Shown here: positions 35,011 through 39,000 of the stretch, one piece after another
Layout of the letters: each line of letters opens with the position of its first letter
How positions within the stretch are numbered: the first letter of the stretch is position 1
NCBI GenBank assembly: GCA_023416135.1
Contig: JAEZIF010000513.1
Coordinates: 1 to 39,000 of the forward strand
DNA from: Pseudomonadota bacterium
Lineage (GTDB): Bacteria; Pseudomonadota; Alphaproteobacteria; Reyranellales; Reyranellaceae
Reading direction: 5' to 3'
DNA: 39,000 nucleotides
Position numbers and translations under genes: made by a program
Notes under the pieces: model-generated
The model's database searches: none
What the model was told of the DNA's origin: nothing
What the model saw: the letters and a program-made list of their open reading frames with translations, nothing else

Positions 35011-36213
35011 GTGGCAGGCATACAGAGCTTCAAAGATCTGGACCGGGCACTGGATGAGGTCGTGCCGGTGCTCAAAGAGCGCGCCGTGGCTGTCGATAGC
35101 GAAGGGACCTTTCCCCATACCAACATGAAGCTGCTGCGCGAGGCCGGCTTGCTGGGCATCTGCCTGCCCAAGCGCTTCGGAGGCTTGGGAATCGGGCCGG
35201 GCGGGGATTTTCGGCCCTTCTTCGAGATCAACGACCGGATAGCCTCGGCCTGCAGCAGCACTGCCCAGGTCTTCTTCGTGCAGAACGCATCGGCCGCCAC
35301 CTTGGGGGTTCTGGCGAACGACGCCCAGATGCAGCGCTTCGCCGATGCCGTGCACAACAAGGGTGCCACGTTCTGCTACGTCGGTGCCGAACCCACGGAA
35401 CGCTTCACCAAGGACGGCAAGCGCCTGTTCTCCGAAACGGTCGCGACACGCACTCAGGGCGGCTGGACAGTCAATGGCCGCAAGGCCTTCGCGACCGGGT
35501 CGATGGGCGCAAGTTTCGTGATCTTCTATTGCATGCCGAGCGGCGAGGAAGATCCGCAGAAGATGATGGTCGCCGTCCTGCCGATCGATGCTCCGGGCCT
35601 GAAGGTCATCGACAGCTGGAACAACATGGGGCAGCGCGCCACGTCGAGCGGTATGCTCGAGTTCCATGGCTGCTTCGTCCCCGACGACATGATGTTGGGC
35701 GAGCCAGGTTCGTTCTTCGAGGTCAAGGTTCTGGGCGCTCTCTATCAGCTCGGCTTCGCTTCGTTGCTGACGGGTATCGCCCAAGGCGCGCTGAACTTCA
35801 CCATCGACTATGTGAAGAACCAGCTCCAGCCGACCATCGGATACGACAACGCCGCTAAGGAACTGAACATCCAGATCCACATCGCCGAGATGTCGACCGG
35901 AGTCGAGGCATCCCGAGCCCTGGTCCATCGCGCGGCCGGACTGGTGCAGAAGGCGGACGAGGGAACAGGCTCGCCCTTCGAGGCGATGAACGCCATCTAT
36001 CAGGCCAAGACGTTTGCGACGGAAATGTCGGTGGCGACCGGAGCGAAGTTGTTCCAGATCTGCGGCGCCCGGGCCACCAGCCGGCGCTATGGTGCCGACC
36101 GGTTTTGGCGGGATGCCCGGACATTGTCGCTGCACGACAATCTCGATCGGCAGCGCGGCACGATCGGCCGCTTCGTGCTGGGCGTCGAGAATCCCGCCAT
36201 CTCCACCCGCTGA
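35011..36213 (+). CDS. Acyl-CoA dehydrogenase-fold flavoprotein, DszC/SfnC-like monooxygenase candidate
   Basis: The 400-aa product has the acyl-CoA dehydrogenase fold but lacks the TEGT glutamate. Instead the C-terminus reads KLFQICGARATSRRYGADRF, then WRDARTLSLHDNL, a signature of flavin-dependent monooxygenases such as DszC and SfnC. GTG 35011 has AAGGAAG upstream. The N-terminal half has SSTAQVFFVQNASA and GGWTVNGRKAFATGS. If it is a monooxygenase it uses reduced FMN, like the two LLM enzymes in this cluster. An ordinary acyl-CoA oxidase/dehydrogenase role is less likely. Divergent from the preceding dehydrogenase. Confidence 0.85.
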   Translation: MAGIQSFKDLDRALDEVVPVLKERAVAVDSEGTFPHTNMKLLREAGLLGICLPKRFGGLGIGPGGDFRPFFEINDRIASACSSTAQVFFVQNASAATLGVLANDAQMQRFADAVHNKGATFCYVGAEPTERFTKDGKRLFSETVATRTQGGWTVNGRKAFATGSMGASFVIFYCMPSGEEDPQKMMVAVLPIDAPGLKVIDSWNNMGQRATSSGMLEFHGCFVPDDMMLGEPGSFFEVKVLGALYQLGFASLLTGIAQGALNFTIDYVKNQLQPTIGYDNAAKELNIQIHIAEMSTGVEASRALVHRAAGLVQKADEGTGSPFEAMNAIYQAKTFATEMSVATGAKLFQICGARATSRRYGADRFWRDARTLSLHDNLDRQRGTIGRFVLGVENPAISTR

Positions 36214-36245
36214 CCCGAACTCTTTGGCCGGGGAGGGAAACTGGC

Positions 36246-37838
36246 GTGTTGGGCGAGAGAAGCGGCTTCCAGGAACTGGTCCTGTTCGAGACCACGCTGG
36301 ACCAGATCTTTTCCCGTGCCGTGGCTAGGTGGCCGGACCGGCAGTTCGTCGTCGCGGAAGGCAGAACGATCGACTATCGCGAGATGGATACGCTGGTCGA
36401 TCGGATCGCCAAAGGGCTGCTGGCGCTGGATGTGCAGCCGGGCGATCGCGTCGCCTTGTGGATGTCGAACATCTGTGAATGGGTCGCTATCCAGTTCGCG
36501 GTCACCCGTATCGGTGCCGTGCTAACGCCGCTCAATACGCGGCTTCGGGTTGAGGATCTTCGCCATACCCTGAGCGACTCGGGCGCGAAGATTCTGCTCA
36601 CGCAGGCCGGCTCGCCGGACTTCTCCTACGTCGACGTGGTTCGTGAAATCCTGCGGGAGCCGGACTCGGTGGCGGCACTGCAACACGTGGTTGTCGCCAG
36701 GTCCACGGCGTTTGCCGACGCGCCGTTCCTCGGCTGGGACGATTTCCTGACGCGCGGGCAAGCGGTGCGGCGGGAGCCCGCGCCTGCCACCGATCCCGAT
36801 GCGCTGGCCTATATCCTCTATACTTCGGGCACGACCTCGCTCCCCAAGGGCGTGATGCTCTCGCACGCCAACCTCAACAATTCGTTGCGCATCGCGCACG
36901 ATCTCCGGGACCGCGACTGCACCTTCCTCATCTATCCGCTATTCGCGATCACCGGCTGCCACAACGCCGTGCTGCCGACCTGCCTGGTGGGCGGGTCGAT
37001 CGTCCTGCAGGAGCGCTTCAATGCGGCAGAGGCGATCGATCTCATCGAGCGTCATCGGTGCACGGTCGTCGGCTGCATCACCCATGTCCTGGAGGAGCTG
37101 GCGAAGGCGCCGCGCTTTTCGACCGAGCGCGTGTCCAGCCTGAGGCTCGCGAATGTCTTCCCGCGCCGGCCGCACCATCGCGAACTCCTGCTGAAGTTCG
37201 GCTTTGACGCCGCAGCCACGGGTTACGGCATGACCGAGACGGGCGGGCCGGTCGCCTACGCCGTCGATCTCGATCCCGAAAGCATGCTGGGGGAAGGTGT
37301 GCCGTGGGCCGACGTCGTGGTGCGGACCGTCCTGCCGGATGGCAGCGACGCGCCTGCAGGGCATGAGGGTGCGATCCTGGTCAAGGGTCGTCAGGTGATG
37401 CTGGGCTATTTCAACATGCCGGCAGAGACGGCCAAAGCGATCGACGGCGACGGCTGGTTGCATACGGGCGATGTCGGCGTCTTCGACGACAGAAAGCGCC
37501 TGACCTGGCTGGGTCGGAACAGCGACATGTACAAGTGCTCCGGCTTCAACGTCGCGTCGCAGGAAGTCGAGGCTTTTCTCGGTCGCCATCCTGCCGTGGC
37601 CGAGGTCGCCGTTCTGGGCGTGCCCGACGCGTCCAAGGGAGAGGTCGGCGCAGCGTTCATCGTGGTCAAGCCGGGTGCCGCTGTCGATCGTGCGGAGATC
37701 ATCAAATTCTGCACCGGGAAAATCGCTTCCTACAAGATTCCCGGACACGTCTTCGTCCGCGACCGACTGCCGAAGACGGTCAGTGGCAAAGTTCGCAAGG
37801 TTGAGCTCAAGGCGGCCTTCGCCGACGAATCCCACTGA
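36246..37838 (+). CDS. AMP-forming acyl-CoA synthetase/ligase
   Basis: This 530-aa enzyme of the ANL superfamily activates a carboxylic acid with ATP and CoA. The P-loop YTSGTTSLPKG is at 192-202, GYGMTETGG follows, then the hinge GWLHTGDVG...RNSDMYKCSGFNVASQEVE and the catalytic Lys515 in LPKTVSGKVRK. GTG 36246 is chosen because GGGAGGG lies eight bases before it; no in-frame ATG fits as well. It starts 32 bp after the DszC-like gene and is the last gene of the cluster. NVASQEVE replaces the usual N(I/V)SPAEIE, so the hinge is slightly unusual. Confidence 0.93.
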   Translation: MLGERSGFQELVLFETTLDQIFSRAVARWPDRQFVVAEGRTIDYREMDTLVDRIAKGLLALDVQPGDRVALWMSNICEWVAIQFAVTRIGAVLTPLNTRLRVEDLRHTLSDSGAKILLTQAGSPDFSYVDVVREILREPDSVAALQHVVVARSTAFADAPFLGWDDFLTRGQAVRREPAPATDPDALAYILYTSGTTSLPKGVMLSHANLNNSLRIAHDLRDRDCTFLIYPLFAITGCHNAVLPTCLVGGSIVLQERFNAAEAIDLIERHRCTVVGCITHVLEELAKAPRFSTERVSSLRLANVFPRRPHHRELLLKFGFDAAATGYGMTETGGPVAYAVDLDPESMLGEGVPWADVVVRTVLPDGSDAPAGHEGAILVKGRQVMLGYFNMPAETAKAIDGDGWLHTGDVGVFDDRKRLTWLGRNSDMYKCSGFNVASQEVEAFLGRHPAVAEVAVLGVPDASKGEVGAAFIVVKPGAAVDRAEIIKFCTGKIASYKIPGHVFVRDRLPKTVSGKVRKVELKAAFADESH

Positions 37839-38562
37839 AGCGCGGCTTTGATGCTCGATCCTCGATAACGCGTCAGAGCCGGTAGACCCTCTTGGCGGTG
37901 TCATGAAACAAGCTGGCCTTCTCCGAGGCCGAGGTATACTGGCGTCCTGCCAGAGGTAGGCGGCCACAACGCAGGCCGTCCCAAGCCATACTCCGACCCA
38001 ACCCCAAAGGCGAAGGCCGTTCACGCGGCCTTCTTGATCTCCGCATCCGCGAGGACGCGGCCCGTCCGGAGACGCTCAAAATGCACCTCGGCCTCGGCAT
38101 GGATAGTTCCCGTTCTTCGCGTTTTTGAAGCACCGGACGAGAGGGCGGCCGTCGCAGGACGCGGACCGTCTCTCCGTCGAGTTCACACGCTTGTATTGGG
38201 ATGCTGTGCCCGGCGCGTCACAGGGGAGGTGGTCGCGACGGAGGAAGCAGTTCACCTGACGCAGTTCTTCCAAGGGCGATATGGAGAGTACCGGGCCAAC
38301 GCCGAAGAGAAGGCCATGCGGTCACGGTTTCTTCAGTTGATCGGTCGGCCCAATCATCCAACCACCCAACTTTCAATTGCGGCGAGCATTCACGCTGGCT
38401 TGCAGACGATGGCCGGCGATTTTAGGAAGCTGGCGAAGACGCGAAAAATCTCTTGATAGGGCTTGCGGTCCACATCTAGTCCCGCTTGCGCCAGCTCGGC
38501 CACGTCTGGCCGACAGGTGACCAAACGACCTCACCCGCTCGCTTGCCGCGCCACTGCTCGGT
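37839..38562. other. Remnant region between the ligase gene and the tRNA, no intact gene
   Basis: About 720 bp without a convincing gene. Three open stretches look like gene ends. One is the amidohydrolase tail (37873-37947, separate entry). The second, on the minus strand, reads IHAEAEVHFERLRTGR then VLADAEIKKAA before a stop at 38021. The third, on the plus strand (from about 38229 to a stop at 38456), contains RYGEYRANAEEKAMRSRF and ends AGDFRKLAKTRKIS, with no good start. I recognise neither of the last two. Together they suggest deletion and decay next to the tRNA. Confidence 0.45.
37873..37947 (-). pseudogene. C-terminal fragment of an amidohydrolase-like protein
   Basis: The minus-strand frame ends ASLFHDTAKRVYRL and a stop at 37873. 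EK..LFHDTAxRVYRL is the usual last helix of amidohydrolase-2 family enzymes. The frame does not continue sensibly beyond about 25 codons, so only the tail remains. A chance match is possible given the short length. Confidence 0.35.
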
Positions 38563-38638
38563 TGGCGCTCCCTACGGGATTCGAACCCGTGTTTCAGCCT
38601 TGAGAGGGCCGCGTCCTAGGCCTCTAGACGAAGGGAGC
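38563..38638 (-). tRNA. tRNA-Glu, anticodon CTC
   Basis: The reverse complement folds as a standard cloverleaf of 76 bases: acceptor GCTCCCT pairs with AGGGAGC, D-arm TCTAGAGGCCTAGGA, anticodon stem CGGCC/GGCTG around loop CTCTCAA (anticodon CTC, reading GAG), and T-arm ACGGG-TTCGAAT-CCCGT. The 3' CCA is encoded (TGG at 38563-38565 on the plus strand). The sequence is very close to bacterial tRNA-Glu in the D- and T-arms. Its 3' end points toward the gene-remnant region and catabolic cluster. Confidence 0.97.
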
Positions 38639-38776
38639 GAGGCCGGAACCGGCTTGATAGTGGAAGGGCCGCGCGGGCGCAACCCCGACCGTTTGGTGAG
38701 AAGGGCCGACAATTTGCGATGACCGAGCGGCAAGCCGGGCCTAAGCTTGGCCGTCCGCCTGCGGAGGAACGCCCCC

Positions 38777-39000
38777 ATGGATATGCATATCGCCCAGGAC
38801 ATGCCGCTGATCGGCGTCGATCTCGATACCCTGCCGCCCGCCGAGGCCGAGGCCGTCCTGCGCCGCCAGCTCGCGGCGGCCTATCGGCTGGTCGACCATT
38901 TCGGCTGGACCGAGCTGATCTACGGCCATCTCACGGCGCGCGTGCCGGGCGAGCAGGCGCACTTCCTGATCAATCCCTTCGGGTTGAACTACGACGAGGT
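38777..39000 (+). CDS. Class II aldolase/adducin-family protein, N-terminal part (runs off the window)
   Basis: The frame starts at ATG 38777, with GGAGGA at 38763-38768, and is open to the window end (74 codons). The reading VLRRQLAAAYRLVDHFGWT, then ELIYGHLTARVPG and FLINPFGLNYDEV is the typical start of class II aldolase/adducin-domain proteins (L-fuculose-phosphate aldolase fold). The zinc histidines would come later, outside the window. Members include aldolases, epimerases and decarboxylases. Function not assignable. Confidence 0.85.
   Translation, partial: MDMHIAQDMPLIGVDLDTLPPAEAEAVLRRQLAAAYRLVDHFGWTELIYGHLTARVPGEQAHFLINPFGLNYDE

Noticed and set aside
38563..38640. Attachment-site duplicate of the tRNA 3' end
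   Set aside because: I looked for another CTCCCTACGGGATTCGAACC-like word near 17.8-18.6 kb and elsewhere and did not find one; a mismatched copy could have been missed.

Overview
The window is high-GC DNA with dense, tightly packed genes, good Shine-Dalgarno sites, many ABC importers and CoA-linked catabolic genes. This is the style of a soil or rhizosphere alphaproteobacterium (Reyranella-, Bradyrhizobium- or Rhodospirillales-like). The genus is an inference from gene style; no phylogenetic marker was tested.

Layout. (1) 79-5026: the end of a carbohydrate/polyol ABC import operon (two MalF/MalG-type permeases and a MalK/UgpC-type ATPase; the binding protein must lie upstream of the window), followed by a short-chain dehydrogenase and an Ldh-family dehydrogenase. 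(2) 5054-7298, minus strand: an isochorismatase-like hydrolase and a large membrane protein. (3) 7474-14725: an accessory region with a zinc-ribbon-only IS1595-type transposase, a small lipoprotein, an imperfectly duplicated ~160-bp block, a family 2 glycosyltransferase, an exported protein, a GH13/CBM48 branching-enzyme-like protein and three very small helical proteins that seem related, one of them in a probably frameshifted gene. (4) 15204-17831: an Amt ammonium transporter, a strong hairpin and an ArsB/NhaD/SLC13-type permease. (5) 17832-18628: IS110-family transposase debris followed by a nested inverted repeat.

(6) 18629-37838 is the main attraction: about 19 kb of catabolic genes around a MocR-type (GntR plus aminotransferase fold) regulator. 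It encodes two luciferase-like flavin monooxygenases, a complete Liv-type ABC importer (LivG-F-K-H-M), a TauD-like dioxygenase, an MmgE/PrpD protein, a family III CoA-transferase, a crotonase-fold protein lacking both usual catalytic glutamates, a biotin-dependent carboxyltransferase subunit without its partner, an acyl-CoA dehydrogenase, a DszC-like flavoprotein of the acyl-CoA dehydrogenase fold, and an acyl-CoA ligase. AT-rich elements built on ATTGAT (TTGATGCATT / TTGATATAAT) recur in front of every divergent or leading gene of this cluster and were seen nowhere else as a group. They are the best candidates for the regulator's operators. I read the cluster as one regulon that imports a small organic compound, opens it with flavin- and Fe/2-oxoglutarate-dependent oxygenases and finishes it as CoA thioesters. 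The substrate is not known from sequence.

(7) 37839-39000: a short stretch of gene remnants, a tRNA-Glu(CTC) on the minus strand, and the start of a class II aldolase-family gene that runs off the window.
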